Shown in pieces: positions 1 through 7,838 of a DNA stretch of 64,000 nt. The stretch is from contig CAVXUX010000006.1 of the NCBI GenBank assembly GCA_963765135.1, positions 57,405 through 121,404 on the forward strand, in the 5' to 3' direction. The position numbers were made by a program, and so were the translations under genes. Positions within the stretch are counted from its first letter, which is position 1, and every line of letters begins with the position of its first letter. Origin of the DNA: JACVRW01 sp963765135. Its GTDB lineage: Bacteria > Actinomycetota > Thermoleophilia > Solirubrobacterales > Thermoleophilaceae. The notes beneath the pieces were generated by a model. It was not told the DNA's origin, made no database searches, and saw only the letters and a program-made list of their open reading frames with translations.

Positions 1-117
1 CGCGGCTTCTTCGACCTCTACGACGCGGCGACGCAACTGGGGCTGCTGCCGGCGCGAGGCGGGACGGGAGAGACGCTGCTGCTGATGCTGCGGGGCTTTG
101 GCCTGCGGCGGCGCTAG
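1..117 (+). CDS. 3' end of an unidentified protein (partial)
   Basis: Frame 1 is open from the first base and ends at TAG 115-117, giving a 38-residue C-terminus that begins RGFFDLYDAATQLGLLPARG and ends in GLRRR. I do not recognise the family from so short a tail. Its stop codon lies in the palindrome CTAG, which also supplies the stop of the convergent cupredoxin gene. Codon use matches the neighbouring genes, so it is probably a real chromosomal gene entering from the left. Confidence 0.45.
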   Translation, partial: RGFFDLYDAATQLGLLPARGGTGETLLLMLRGFGLRRR

Positions 118-559
118 CCCTTGGTGACCTTGACCGCGCCCTTCATCCCCGGGTGCACGCTGCACACGTAGTCGTAGGTGCCGGGCTTCTTGAAGGTGTG
201 CGAGAAGGTCGAGCCGCCGTCGATGCCGCCCGGGCTGCCCGACTCGAAGTCGTCGGCGGTCACGTCGTGGCCCACCGAGTCGTCGTTGGTCCAGGTGACC
301 TTGCCCCCGGCCTTGATCGTCACGGTGCCGGGGTTGAACTTGATGTCCTTCATCGAGACCTGCGTACCGGGGCCCGTGCCGCCGCTGCCCCGCCGCCGCC
401 ACCGTCGTCCTCGGCCGTGGGCGCCGCCGGCTCCTCGGCGGCCGGGGCGTTGCCGCCGCCGTTTCCGCTGTCGCCGTTGTCGTCGTCGCCTCCGCCGCAC
501 CCGGCGGCCACGACCGCGAGCGCTACGAGGGCGAGCAGCAGTGCAAGCAGGCGGCTCAT
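114..559 (-). CDS. Cupredoxin (plastocyanin/azurin-like) lipoprotein, one frame break
   Basis: Small exported blue-copper protein, probably an electron carrier or copper-binding lipoprotein anchored outside the membrane. The N-terminus (ATG 559-557) is a lipoprotein signal, MSRLLALLLALVALAV followed by lipobox VAAGC, then a low-complexity Gly/Asp/Ala/Glu linker. The cupredoxin domain ends the protein: the first copper His sits in VGHDVTADDF and the other ligands in CSVHPGMKG (Cys, His, Met). Signal and cupredoxin domain lie in different frames, and the break is in the G/C run near 385-400. Joined, the protein is about 146 residues, normal for the family. ATG overlaps the argF stop as ATGA, so the two are probably co-transcribed. 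The break is likelier a base error than decay, because both halves are intact. Confidence 0.8.
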
Positions 560-1431
560 TGCGGCGAAGAGTAGAAGAAAAGCAGCTCCAGCAATGCCTT
601 CTGGGCGTGCAGGCGGTTCTCGGCCTGGTCCCAGATCGCCGAGCGCTCGCCGTACAGCACGCCCTCGGTGATCTCCTCGCCGGGATGCGCCGGCAGGCAG
701 TGCAGGGCGATCGCGTCGTCGCGCGCCTTGGCCAGCAGCGCCTCGTCGAGGCGGTAGGGGCCGAGCAGCTCGCGCCGACGCGCGGCGTCGGCCTCGTCGC
801 CCATGCTCACCCACACGTCGGTGTAGATCGCGTGGGCTCCGGCGACGGCCTCGTCGAGCGGGACCGACTCCAGCTCGGGCAGGGAGAACTCCGGCGGCGC
901 CGCGATCGCGAACTCCACGCCGGCCAGCCGGCACGCGATCAGCAGCGAGCGCGCCATGTTGTTGCCGTCGCCGACGTAGGCGAGCTTGAGGCCCTCCAGC
1001 CGCCCGAAGCGCTCGCGCAGCGTGAGGATGTCGGCCAGCGCCTGGCACGGGTGGTGGTCGCGGGTGAGCATGTTGATCACCGGGATCTGCGAGTACTCGG
1101 CCAGCTCCTCGAGGACGCTGTGCGGCCCGGTCCTGACGGCGATCGCGTGCACCATCCGCGAGAGCACGAGGGCGGTGTCGCGCGGCGACTCGCCCCGCGA
1201 CAGCTGCAGCTCGCCCTCGCGCAGCACCAGCGGCCGGCCGCCCAGCTCGAACACGCCGGTCTCGAACGAGACACGGGTGCGCGTGGAGGGACGGTCGAAC
1301 ACGAGCGCGACGCTGAGGCCCTCCAGCGCGCGCGAGCGCAGCCGATCCTGCTTGAGCTCGAGCGCGCGCTCGACGAGCCCGTTCAGCTCGTCGGTCGTAA
1401 GCTCCTCGCCTGTCAGGAAATGCCGCGCCAA
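556..1431 (-). CDS. argF: Ornithine carbamoyltransferase
   Basis: Makes citrulline from ornithine and carbamoyl phosphate in arginine synthesis (cytosolic). The 291-residue protein has the carbamoyl-phosphate loop PSTRTRVSFETG, the HHPCQALAD motif, a nucleotide-fold-like VGDGNNMARSL segment, and the C-terminal HCLPAHPGEEI and WDQAENRLHAQKA motifs. This is the full order for the family. The start is TTG at 1431, preceded by GAGGA six bases upstream; no ATG lies near the N-terminus. It abuts the divergent EEP gene, whose ATG starts on the same base, so the two promoters must lie inside each other's coding sequence. Other arg genes are not in the window. Confidence 0.93.
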   Translation of the reverse strand: MARHFLTGEELTTDELNGLVERALELKQDRLRSRALEGLSVALVFDRPSTRTRVSFETGVFELGGRPLVLREGELQLSRGESPRDTALVLSRMVHAIAVRTGPHSVLEELAEYSQIPVINMLTRDHHPCQALADILTLRERFGRLEGLKLAYVGDGNNMARSLLIACRLAGVEFAIAAPPEFSLPELESVPLDEAVAGAHAIYTDVWVSMGDEADAARRRELLGPYRLDEALLAKARDDAIALHCLPAHPGEEITEGVLYGERSAIWDQAENRLHAQKALLELLFFYSSPQ

Positions 1432-2243
1432 TGCGTGTCCTCAGCTGGAATCTCTACCACGGGCGCGACTTCCCTCCCGAGTCCGCCCTCTTCACGCTGC
1501 GTTCGCGGCTGCTCGGTCTGACCGAGCGCGGGGAGACCCACGTGCAGGTGAACCGGCCGCTGCTCGACGAGTTCACGACCGTGCTGGACAGGCTCGAATG
1601 GGACGTGGCGCTGCTGCAGGAGGCGCCGCCGCGCTGGTTCGCGCCGCTCGCGTCTCGCACCCGTTCGAGCGGAGTGCGCGTGCTGACCTCGCGCAACTGG
1701 CTGCCCGCGCTCCAGGGTCGCCTCGCGGACCTCAACCCGGACCTGATCGCCTCCAGCGAGGGAGGCTCGAACCAGATCCTGGTGCGCCACCCGGCACGTG
1801 TGCTGGAGCAGCGCCGGCTGACGCTCGCCTTCTGGCCGGAGCGACGGCGGATGCAATGGGCTCGCGTCGACCTGCCCGGCTTCGGGCGCGTGTGCGTAGC
1901 GAACCTGCACGCGTCGGCGGGCCGGCCCGAGCGGGCGAGCGCCGAGGTGGTCGCGGCCGGCCAGGCGGCGACGCAGTTCTCGGGCGACGACCCGCTGATC
2001 CTCGGCGGCGACTTCAACCTGCGGCCGGCGCTCCAGCCCGAGCCGTTCGCGACGCTGCGCGAGCGCTTCGGGCTGGGCGAGCCGACCGCTCCGCGGGCGA
2101 TCGACCACCTGCTCGCGCGCGGGCTGCGAGCGGTCGAGCGCCCCCGGCAGCTGGCCCCCGCGGAGCGCGAGGTCGGTGATCCGAGTGGGCTGCACATCCG
2201 GCTCTCCGACCACGCTCCCGTCGTCGCCGAGTTCGTGCGATAG
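1431..2243 (+). CDS. Endonuclease/exonuclease/phosphatase (EEP) family hydrolase
   Basis: A 270-residue EEP-fold metal-dependent phosphodiesterase. Visible family motifs in order are LSWNLYHG (metal-binding Asn), ALLQE (metal Glu), VANLHAS (catalytic His), LGGDFN (Asp/Asn), AIDHLL, and the terminal SDHAPVVAEF (catalytic His). There is no signal peptide or membrane segment. Substrate cannot be told from sequence; the fold covers DNA repair nucleases, phospholipases and inositol phosphatases. It is divergent from argF with a one-base overlap of start codons. The ATG at 1431 has only a weak AGGAA further upstream, so a slightly later start is possible. Confidence 0.85.
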   Translation: MRVLSWNLYHGRDFPPESALFTLRSRLLGLTERGETHVQVNRPLLDEFTTVLDRLEWDVALLQEAPPRWFAPLASRTRSSGVRVLTSRNWLPALQGRLADLNPDLIASSEGGSNQILVRHPARVLEQRRLTLAFWPERRRMQWARVDLPGFGRVCVANLHASAGRPERASAEVVAAGQAATQFSGDDPLILGGDFNLRPALQPEPFATLRERFGLGEPTAPRAIDHLLARGLRAVERPRQLAPAEREVGDPSGLHIRLSDHAPVVAEFVR

Positions 2244-2271
2244 TCCGGGCTCCCCGGAGGAGGAGTGCCTC

Positions 2272-3069
2272 ATGGCGCAGAAGCGGAGCGGCAGCGGCTC
2301 GAGCAAAGCTAAGACGTCGGCGAGGGCGAAGGCGAAGCCGGCCTCCGCGCCGCGCAAGGCAAGGTCCGCCTCCACCAAGTCCGCCTCCACCAAGTCCGCC
2401 TCCACCAAGTCCGCCTCCAGTCGCAGCGGAGCTTCCACGCGCAGCGCCGCCTCGCGCAAGGCCGCCGCCAGCAAGGGCGGCAAGGCCAGCGCTCGCAAGC
2501 GGACCGCGCGCAAGACGGCGAGCACCACCGCCAAGACCGCCGCTCGCGGAGCGCGCGGCGCCGGGGTCGAGGCCAAGACGGTCGCCGAGCTGCGCGAGGC
2601 CCTGCGCAAGAACCTGATCGGACCGCTCGAGATGGTGCTGATCTCACGCGAGCGCATCGAGGAGGTCCTCGGCGAGGCCGTCGACCAAGGTCGTGTGACC
2701 GTGCGCGACGCGCAGCGCATCACCTCGGGGCTCGTCAAGCGCGGGCAGCGCCAGACGAGCGACGTGCTGAAGGACCTCGAGAACCTGCTCGACCGCGGCC
2801 GCAGCGGCGTCGAGGATCGGGCCTCGGGCGCACGCGGCCGGGCCGTCCGGCGCGCCTCTCCGGCGCTCGCCCAGGTCGATCGGGTGCGCCGCACCGCCGG
2901 CGTGGGGCCGAACTTCCCGATCACCGGCTACGACGACCTGACCGCGAACCAGATCGTGACGCGCCTGGGCACGCTCACGCCGGCCGAGCTGCGCAAGGTG
3001 CGCGACCACGAGCGCCGCAACGCGAGCCGCAAGACCGTGCTTGCCTCGATCGAGTCGAAGCTCACGTAA
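2272..3069 (+). CDS. Basic Lys/Ser/Thr-tailed protein with conserved C-terminal helical domain
   Basis: A 265-residue protein. Residues 1 to about 95 are a histone-like tail of Lys, Arg, Ser and Ala with three exact KSAST repeats. A helical middle (VAELREALRKNLIGPLEMVL onward) follows, then a second basic stretch. The C-terminal segment around TGYDDLTANQIVTRLGTL is a short helical domain seen at the ends of several actinobacterial proteins. The tail resembles actinobacterial DNA-compacting proteins and phasin-like granule proteins, so nucleoid or granule association is an inference only. The start is ATG 2272, with GGAGGAGGAG seven bases before it; the frame is open further upstream but lacks a ribosome site. 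A stem-loop follows the stop. Confidence 0.75.
   Translation: MAQKRSGSGSSKAKTSARAKAKPASAPRKARSASTKSASTKSASTKSASSRSGASTRSAASRKAAASKGGKASARKRTARKTASTTAKTAARGARGAGVEAKTVAELREALRKNLIGPLEMVLISRERIEEVLGEAVDQGRVTVRDAQRITSGLVKRGQRQTSDVLKDLENLLDRGRSGVEDRASGARGRAVRRASPALAQVDRVRRTAGVGPNFPITGYDDLTANQIVTRLGTLTPAELRKVRDHERRNASRKTVLASIESKLT
2365..2420 (+). repeat. 15-bp tandem repeat, about 3.7 copies, coding KSAST
   Basis: Unit TCCGCCTCCACCAAG is repeated three times without mismatch (2365-2409), followed by a partial fourth copy. It lies in frame inside the basic tail of the gene, so copy-number change would lengthen or shorten the tail by five residues without breaking the frame. Confidence 0.95.
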
Positions 3070-3076
3070 CCAGCCG

Positions 3077-3090
3077 GGGGCTCGCGCCCC
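3077..3090 (+). terminator. Short GC stem-loop after the basic-tail gene
   Basis: GGGGC, loop TCGC, then GCCCC, starting eight bases after the stop codon and ending 20 bases before the next GTG start. There is no T-run, so it is at most a weak intrinsic terminator or an mRNA 3' end. Confidence 0.4.
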
Positions 3091-3110
3091 TGCCAGCTAG
3101 CCTCGACCCG

Positions 3111-4472
3111 GTGAGCGAAACCGAAACACGCGCCGCCCGCCCGCGGACGGGCGACCAGCTCGAGCTGACGATCGACCGGCTCGCGCACGGCGGCGCCGGC
3201 GTCGCCCGCCTGGACGGCTACGTCGTGTTCGTGCGCGGCGCGATACCTGGCGACCGCGTCCGGGCGCGTGTGACCAAGTCGAAGCGGTCGTTCGCCGAGG
3301 CCGACTCGGTGGAGCTGCTCGAGCCTTCGCCCGACCGCGTCGAGCCGGTCGCGCCCCACCCGGGCGCCCCCTGGCAGGTGCTGCCCTACGAGCGTCAGCT
3401 GACCGAGAAGGAGGACCAGGTCCGCGACGCGCTCCAGCGCATCGGCCGCTTCGAGGCGCCGCCGGTCGAGCAGATCGTGCCCGCGGTCGAGCCGCTGCGC
3501 TACCGCAACAAGCTCGAGTACTCGTTCGGCGAGGACGAGCAGGGCCAGCTCGTGCTCGGCTTCCACCACCCGGGTCGTTTCGACCTGATCGACGACGTGA
3601 CCACCGACATCCTCGCCTCCGAGCGCGTCGACGAGGTCCGCGAGGCGGTCAAGACCTGGTGCCGCGCCGCCGGCCTGCCGGCGTGGGACCGGCGCAACCA
3701 GGACGGGCTGCTGCGCAACCTCGTGGTGCGCGAGGGTCGCCGCACGGGGCAGCTGCAGGCGCGGCTCGTGACCAGCACCGGGTCGATCTTCCAGGTCGCC
3801 GAGCTGGCGGCCGCCACGCCCGCTGACAGCTTCCTCTGGACGCGCGCGGCCGGTGTGGCCGAGACCACCCGCGACGGCGAGACCGAGGTGGTCAAGGGCA
3901 GCGCCTACCTGGAGGAGGAGCTGTCCGGCCTGAAACTGCGCATCTCGCCGGATGCCTTCTTCCAGACCAACACGGAGATGGCCGAGCGGCTCTACGGCTC
4001 GGCGATCGACCTGGCCGGGCTGACCGGCCGGGAGCGCGTGCTCGACCTGTTCTGCGGGATCGGCACGATCGCGCTGGCGCTCGCCCTCGACGCCGGCGAG
4101 GTGTGGGGCGTGGAGCTCGTGGAGGAGGCGGTGGCCGACGCGATCGAGAACGCCCGCCTCAACGGGGTCGACAACGCGCACTTCTTCGCCGGCGACGTGC
4201 GGCTCGCGATGCGTCCGCTGCTGGAGCAGTCGGGCAAGCCCGACGTGGTCGTGGTCGACCCGCCGCGGGCCGGCCTCTCCCAGAAGGTCGTGCGGCGCGT
4301 GCTGGAGGCGGAGGCGAAGCGCATCGTCTACGTCTCCTGCAACCCCACGACGCTGGCGCCGAACGCGCGTCAGATGGTCGACGCCGGCTACGAGCTCAAG
4401 ACGGTCCGGCCGGTCGACATGTTCCCGCAGACGCCGCACATCGAGTGCGTGGCGCTGCTGGAGCGGCCCTAG
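3111..4472 (+). CDS. TrmA/RumA-type RNA (uracil-5-)-methyltransferase, no Fe-S cysteines
   Basis: SAM-dependent methyltransferase that most likely makes 5-methyluridine in 23S rRNA or tRNA. The 453-residue protein has an N-terminal TRAM domain (about 15-70) and the central FFQTNTEMAERLY motif. The SAM site is DLFCGIGTIAL, followed by VVVDPPRAGL. The catalytic Cys is at residue 410 in YVSCNPTTL and the general base Glu near 445 in PHIECVALL. Residues 80-95, where RumA carries CxxxxxCGGCxxQ for its 4Fe-4S cluster, read VAPHPGAPWQVLPYERQ with no cysteine, so the cluster is absent. GTG start at 3111. The stop shares CTAG with the convergent zinc-ribbon gene. The position modified cannot be told. 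Confidence 0.88.
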   Translation: MSETETRAARPRTGDQLELTIDRLAHGGAGVARLDGYVVFVRGAIPGDRVRARVTKSKRSFAEADSVELLEPSPDRVEPVAPHPGAPWQVLPYERQLTEKEDQVRDALQRIGRFEAPPVEQIVPAVEPLRYRNKLEYSFGEDEQGQLVLGFHHPGRFDLIDDVTTDILASERVDEVREAVKTWCRAAGLPAWDRRNQDGLLRNLVVREGRRTGQLQARLVTSTGSIFQVAELAAATPADSFLWTRAAGVAETTRDGETEVVKGSAYLEEELSGLKLRISPDAFFQTNTEMAERLYGSAIDLAGLTGRERVLDLFCGIGTIALALALDAGEVWGVELVEEAVADAIENARLNGVDNAHFFAGDVRLAMRPLLEQSGKPDVVVVDPPRAGLSQKVVRRVLEAEAKRIVYVSCNPTTLAPNARQMVDAGYELKTVRPVDMFPQTPHIECVALLERP

Positions 4473-4642
4473 GGCTCGACGTCCTCCTCGAGCGAGACCT
4501 CCTCGTTCGCGTGCACGGTGCACAGGAACGGGCCCTTCGTCTCCAGAGCGGCGCGGATCTCGGCGTCGGTGAGCGTCGCACCGCACTCGGCGCAGCGGCG
4601 CTCGATGACGGGGTCGACGCCCTCGTGCTCTTCCAGCTCCAT
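4469..4642 (-). CDS. Small zinc-ribbon-like protein (57 aa)
   Basis: A 57-residue acidic protein with RRCAECGATL (CxxC) and a second possible metal pair in GPFLCTVHA (Cys, His). This suggests one bound zinc. The family is not recognised. Its ATG at 4642-4640 overlaps the last base of the upstream Usp-like stop (TGATG), so it is the last gene of the 7.6-4.5 kb minus-strand operon. A longer reading frame to 4783 exists, but the extension is the shadow of the Usp-like gene. The role is unknown; it may be a partner or regulator of the operon products. Confidence 0.7.
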   Translation of the reverse strand: MELEEHEGVDPVIERRCAECGATLTDAEIRAALETKGPFLCTVHANEEVSLEEDVEP

Positions 4643-5067
4643 CAGCCCTCGCTCCCGACGACGTGGGTGACCGGCAGGCCCGTGGCGGCCCCCGCTTTGC
4701 TCGGCAGGTCGAGGTGCAGCCACTTCGAGATCTTCAGCGGCAGCGTCGACACGATCAGCTCGTCGTACTCGCTGAAGTTGCACTCGTCCGAGATCGCCGC
4801 CAGCGGATCGGCGTCGCCGACCTTCGCGCCCGCCACGTCCAGCCCCTCGCCGCGCAGCTCCTCCAGGAACGCCGTGCGGTGCTCCTCGGCCTCCTCGTTG
4901 CCGGCGTCGTAGGTGTTGGCCGCCCAGGCCAGACCGTGCGGGGTCGAGGGCACCAGCAGGGTGAACTCGCAGGGCCCGTGAACGGCACGGGCGTGCAGCG
5001 CGGCCAGCAGCTCAGGCGACTCCGCGGTCCGGTTGGCGACCACCAAGACTCTCGCCTTGTCGGTCAT
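4642..5067 (-). CDS. Universal-stress-protein-like (Usp fold) protein
   Basis: A 141-residue single-domain alpha/beta protein. It starts with the beta strand KARVLVVANRT and has a strand FTLLVPSTPHGLAW, then GDADPLAAI and DELIVSTLP near the end. This layout is common in actinobacterial Usp-like proteins. The usual ATP-binding Gly-rich loop GxxGxxxxGS is not clear, so nucleotide binding is doubtful. It lies 18 bases downstream of the UDG-like gene and overlaps the zinc-ribbon gene by one base, consistent with one transcript. There is no membrane segment. The family call is good; cellular role is unknown. Confidence 0.75.
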   Translation of the reverse strand: MTDKARVLVVANRTAESPELLAALHARAVHGPCEFTLLVPSTPHGLAWAANTYDAGNEEAEEHRTAFLEELRGEGLDVAGAKVGDADPLAAISDECNFSEYDELIVSTLPLKISKWLHLDLPSKAGAATGLPVTHVVGSEG

Positions 5068-5085
5068 GTCGGGGAGAGTACCCCG

Positions 5086-5739
5086 TTAGTAGGGAGGGAA
5101 ATCCGCGTACCACTCGCCGAGCGCGCGGAACGCCGCCCAGAACTCCCGCTTGGCGACCTCCTCGTCGAGCGAGCGGTCGATGTCGGGCACGTAGAGGGCG
5201 TCGCAGGAGGGCGTGAGGCGCTGGATCTCGCCGGTGGTCGGGGCGATCTCGCGGCCGAGCGGCACACCCAGCCCGTTCAGCTCCTCGAGCGCCTCCTCGC
5301 CCATCACGACGACGATGCGCGGCTGCACGATCGCCAGCTCCTCGAGCACCCGCGCGCGGCACTCGGGCGCGGACAGGTCGGTATCGCCGACCGGGCACTT
5401 GACGAAGACGGTGCCGTAGACCGCGAGCGGATCGATGCCGAGCCGCTTGAAGCTCTTCATCAGCGCGCTGCCGGCGCGGCCGTAGAACGCCACGCCCTCC
5501 TCGATCTCCGACGGGACCGGGATGTACTTGAGCAGGAAGATGTCGGCCTGCGGGTGCCCGGAGCCGAGCACCGGCATCAGGTTCCCGCGCGGGCAGTGGT
5601 CGCAGCTCTGGATCTCACGCGTGAGCTGGTTCAGCTCACGGATCGCGCGCTCCAGGTACTTCTCCCTGATCTCGTCATCGGTAGCCGGCACCTCGCCCAC
5701 AGGCTTTGACGGGTCGGCCCGCTGTCCTTTCGCGCGCAT
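5086..5739 (-). CDS. Fe-S uracil-DNA-glycosylase-like protein lacking the catalytic motifs
   Basis: A 217-residue member of the family 4/5 UDG superfamily. The four cluster cysteines are in place: C46 and C49 (SCDHCPRG), C115 (VKCPVGD) and C127 (PECRARV). The fold is visible in AFYGRAGSALMKSFKRLGI and IVVVMGEEALEEL. The active-site GEAPG motif is replaced by KYIPV (about 71-75). The C-terminal HPS-type motif is replaced by YVPDID. So it probably keeps its cluster and DNA-binding-like fold but not normal uracil excision. The start is ATG 5739, overlapping the stop of the GT-PHP gene by one base (TGATG); a GTG one codon upstream is also possible. Database annotation would likely read uracil-DNA glycosylase; I doubt that activity. 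Confidence 0.78.
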   Translation of the reverse strand: MRAKGQRADPSKPVGEVPATDDEIREKYLERAIRELNQLTREIQSCDHCPRGNLMPVLGSGHPQADIFLLKYIPVPSEIEEGVAFYGRAGSALMKSFKRLGIDPLAVYGTVFVKCPVGDTDLSAPECRARVLEELAIVQPRIVVVMGEEALEELNGLGVPLGREIAPTTGEIQRLTPSCDALYVPDIDRSLDEEVAKREFWAAFRALGEWYADFPPY

Positions 5740-7582
5740 CACTTCTTGCCGCGCGTCTGGATGAACTTGAGCGCCTGGACGTAGAGCAGCGACTGGCGCT
5801 TGCGGACGATGTCGGCGTCGCGCAGCGACTCGAGGAACTCCTCCGGCCCGTCGAAGTCACGCATCTTGATCTTCACCGAGCCGAGCCCCTGCGCCACGTG
5901 CGAGTCGGACCCCGCGCCCGCCACGATCCGGTACTTGGCGGCGAAGCGAGCGGCCTCTTCGTTGAACGCCGTGAACGCCACTCGAGGGTTGAAGACCTCG
6001 ATCGCGTCGATCTCCTCCACCACGTCGAGCAGGTGCTCGTAGTCCGGGACCGCGTGCATGCGGTCGAACGGGTGCGGCACGTACACGAGCCCGCCCTGGC
6101 GGCGGATCTCGGCGATCGTCTCCTGGAGCGTCATGCCGCGCGGGATCTTCTCCTCGATGAAGAGCCCGATCACCTCGCCCTGGTCCGCCGTCTTGACCTC
6201 CTCGGCCACGATCACCTTGATCCCGTTGGCCAGCTCGCGGGCCTCGAGCGCGCCCGAGATCTCGTTGTGGTCGGTAACGGCGATGGCGCCCAGGCCGACC
6301 TTCGTGGCGGTGTCGAGCAGGGTCGTCACCGGCGTGGCGCAGTCGGGCGAGTGGTCGGTGTGCATGTGCAGGTCGACGTGGATGAAGTCGCGCCGGGCCA
6401 GCCGCTGCTGCACGTCGGCCCGGCCGTCGCCGTGCCGGCGCGCCGCGATCTCGTCGAACAGCGCCTCGAACTGCTCGGCCACGCGCGACCACTCGATGTC
6501 GGGGTGCGCGGCATCGATGCGCTCCCTGAAGTGGACGACCAGCTGTGGCTCGGCGATCAGCCGCTCGAGCTGAGCGGCCAGCGTGACCGCGTCGCGCGGC
6601 TCGAACAGCAGCCCCAGCTCGCCTTCGCGCAGCGCCTCCTCGTACTGCGGCAGGCGGGCGACGACGGGAACGGCCCCGCCGGCCAGCGCGCGCAGCACGA
6701 GCTGCGGGGCCGGCGCGGCGCCGGCCGACGCGGCGACCGCGATCGTCGCGCGGGCCAGGTGCTGGGCCTCAGAGCCGTCGGCCGGGCCGGCGAGGCGCAC
6801 ACGCTCGCGCAGCCGGCGCGACAGCGACACCGCGGGCGCCGAGGCAGGGTCGCGCAGCCAGATCGGTGGCGCGCCAGTCGAGGTTGGCCGGCAGCCGCCG
6901 CAGCGCGCGCAGGAACAGCCGCATCGCGCCGCGCTCCTCCTCGGCCGAGAAGACGATCTCGGGCGGCCCCTCGTGGGCCCCCGGGCGCTGCAGCAGATCC
7001 GCGCCCGGGCAGGATGATGCGGTACTCGCCCGGGAAGTAGCGCTCGATCAGGTCGCGCGTGGCGGCGAAGCTGGCGGTGCGCCCGTCGAGCCGGCCGAAC
7101 AGCAGCTCGACCACCTTGCGCGCCACCTGCGTCGAGACGAAGCGCTCGGTGGTGGAGTGGAACGTGCCCACGTTGAGCGCGCGCGAGTGGCGCAGCGCCG
7201 CCGAGGACGCGCTGGGGGCGAACGGCTCGTGCACGTGGACGAAGTCGAGCTCGGCGTGGTCGAGCAGGTCCTCGAGCGTGCGCGAGACGTCCAGCGGCAG
7301 CGACACCGAGCCGCCGCGCCGGAACGGCAGCGACTGCCCGACGGCCAGCACCGACGCGCAGCCCTCCTCGGCGAACAGCGCGTCCGGGTTCGAGCGCACC
7401 GCCTGGACGGTCGCCCGGCCCTCGTGGACCAGCTCGCGCGAGTCGGACGGAGCGACCACGACCACGCGGTGACCGCGCCCGCAGAGCTCGTCGGAGAGGC
7501 GCTCCACGAAGCGGTTGACCTCGTGGTGCTGCTCCCATGGCCAGGGAGTCACCTGGGCGATCGAGAAGGGCTGGCGCGGCAC
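5739..7582 (-). CDS. GT4 glycosyltransferase fused to a C-terminal PHP metallo-phosphoesterase domain (two frame breaks)
   Basis: About 613 residues when restored. Residues 1 to about 390 are a GT-B glycosyltransferase of family 4 type: the N-terminal domain has AQVTPWPWEQHHEVNRFV, HRVVVVAP, VHVHEPFAPS and GTFHSTTERF; the second domain has RALAGGAVPVVARLPQYEEA. The C-terminal 220 or so residues are a PHP domain with metal ligands in HVDLHMHTDHSPDC, VTDHNEISG, VPHPFDR and GSDSHV. Single extra bases near 7001-7010 and near 6868 break the glycosyltransferase half; the stretch between them reads in the third frame (ADLLQRPGAHEGPPEIVF). The ORF through the PHP half stays open. It is the first gene of the operon with the UDG-like, Usp-like and zinc-ribbon genes, and divergent from the truncated gene at 7625. 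Confidence 0.8.
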
Positions 7583-7624
7583 CGAGCGGCAGCATACGCA
7601 CGCGGGCTGGGCTAGTTTGGCTCA

Positions 7625-7838
7625 GTGAACTACTCGGACGCTGGGTACGCCGAGTCGTTGTCGGAGTTCGGTGTTCCGCGGCGTCTGCCGCGGAGCGGCG
7701 GATGGCTGCTGGAGCGCCCCGTCCCGGACGGATCGGCGAGCGACCTGGTCGGCCCCTATCCGCTGTTCTCGTGCGCCGAACTGGGGTGGTCTGGCCGCCG
7801 ACCGCGACGAGCTGGAGGGCGGTGAACACCGCTCAACC
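7625..7838 (+). pseudogene. 5' remnant of a GNAT/FemAB-like acyltransferase gene
   Basis: The GTG at 7625 starts a clear protein N-terminus: NYSDAGYAESLSEFG, LPRSGGWLLERPVP, then VGPYPLFSCA. With one extra A near 7779-7780 removed it continues DWGGLAADRDELEG. I recall this opening from actinobacterial GNAT/FemAB-type acyltransferases, which run to roughly 300 residues. Here homology stops after about 72 codons, at about 7825, right where the convergent minus-strand membrane gene ends (TAG 7841-7839). The rest of the gene is not in the window as far as I can read. It looks like a gene cut off when the glycan locus was placed here, or a misjoin. Confidence 0.5.

Noticed and set aside
690..720. 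HCLPAHPGEE in ArgF as a lost active-site arginine
   Set aside because: This position varies in the family; the carbamoyl-phosphate ligands STRT, HPxQ, HCLP and ENR are all present.
2365..2420. Tandem repeat considered as CRISPR or regulatory iterons
   Set aside because: Units are 15 bp, directly adjacent without spacers and in frame within a gene; they code KSAST.
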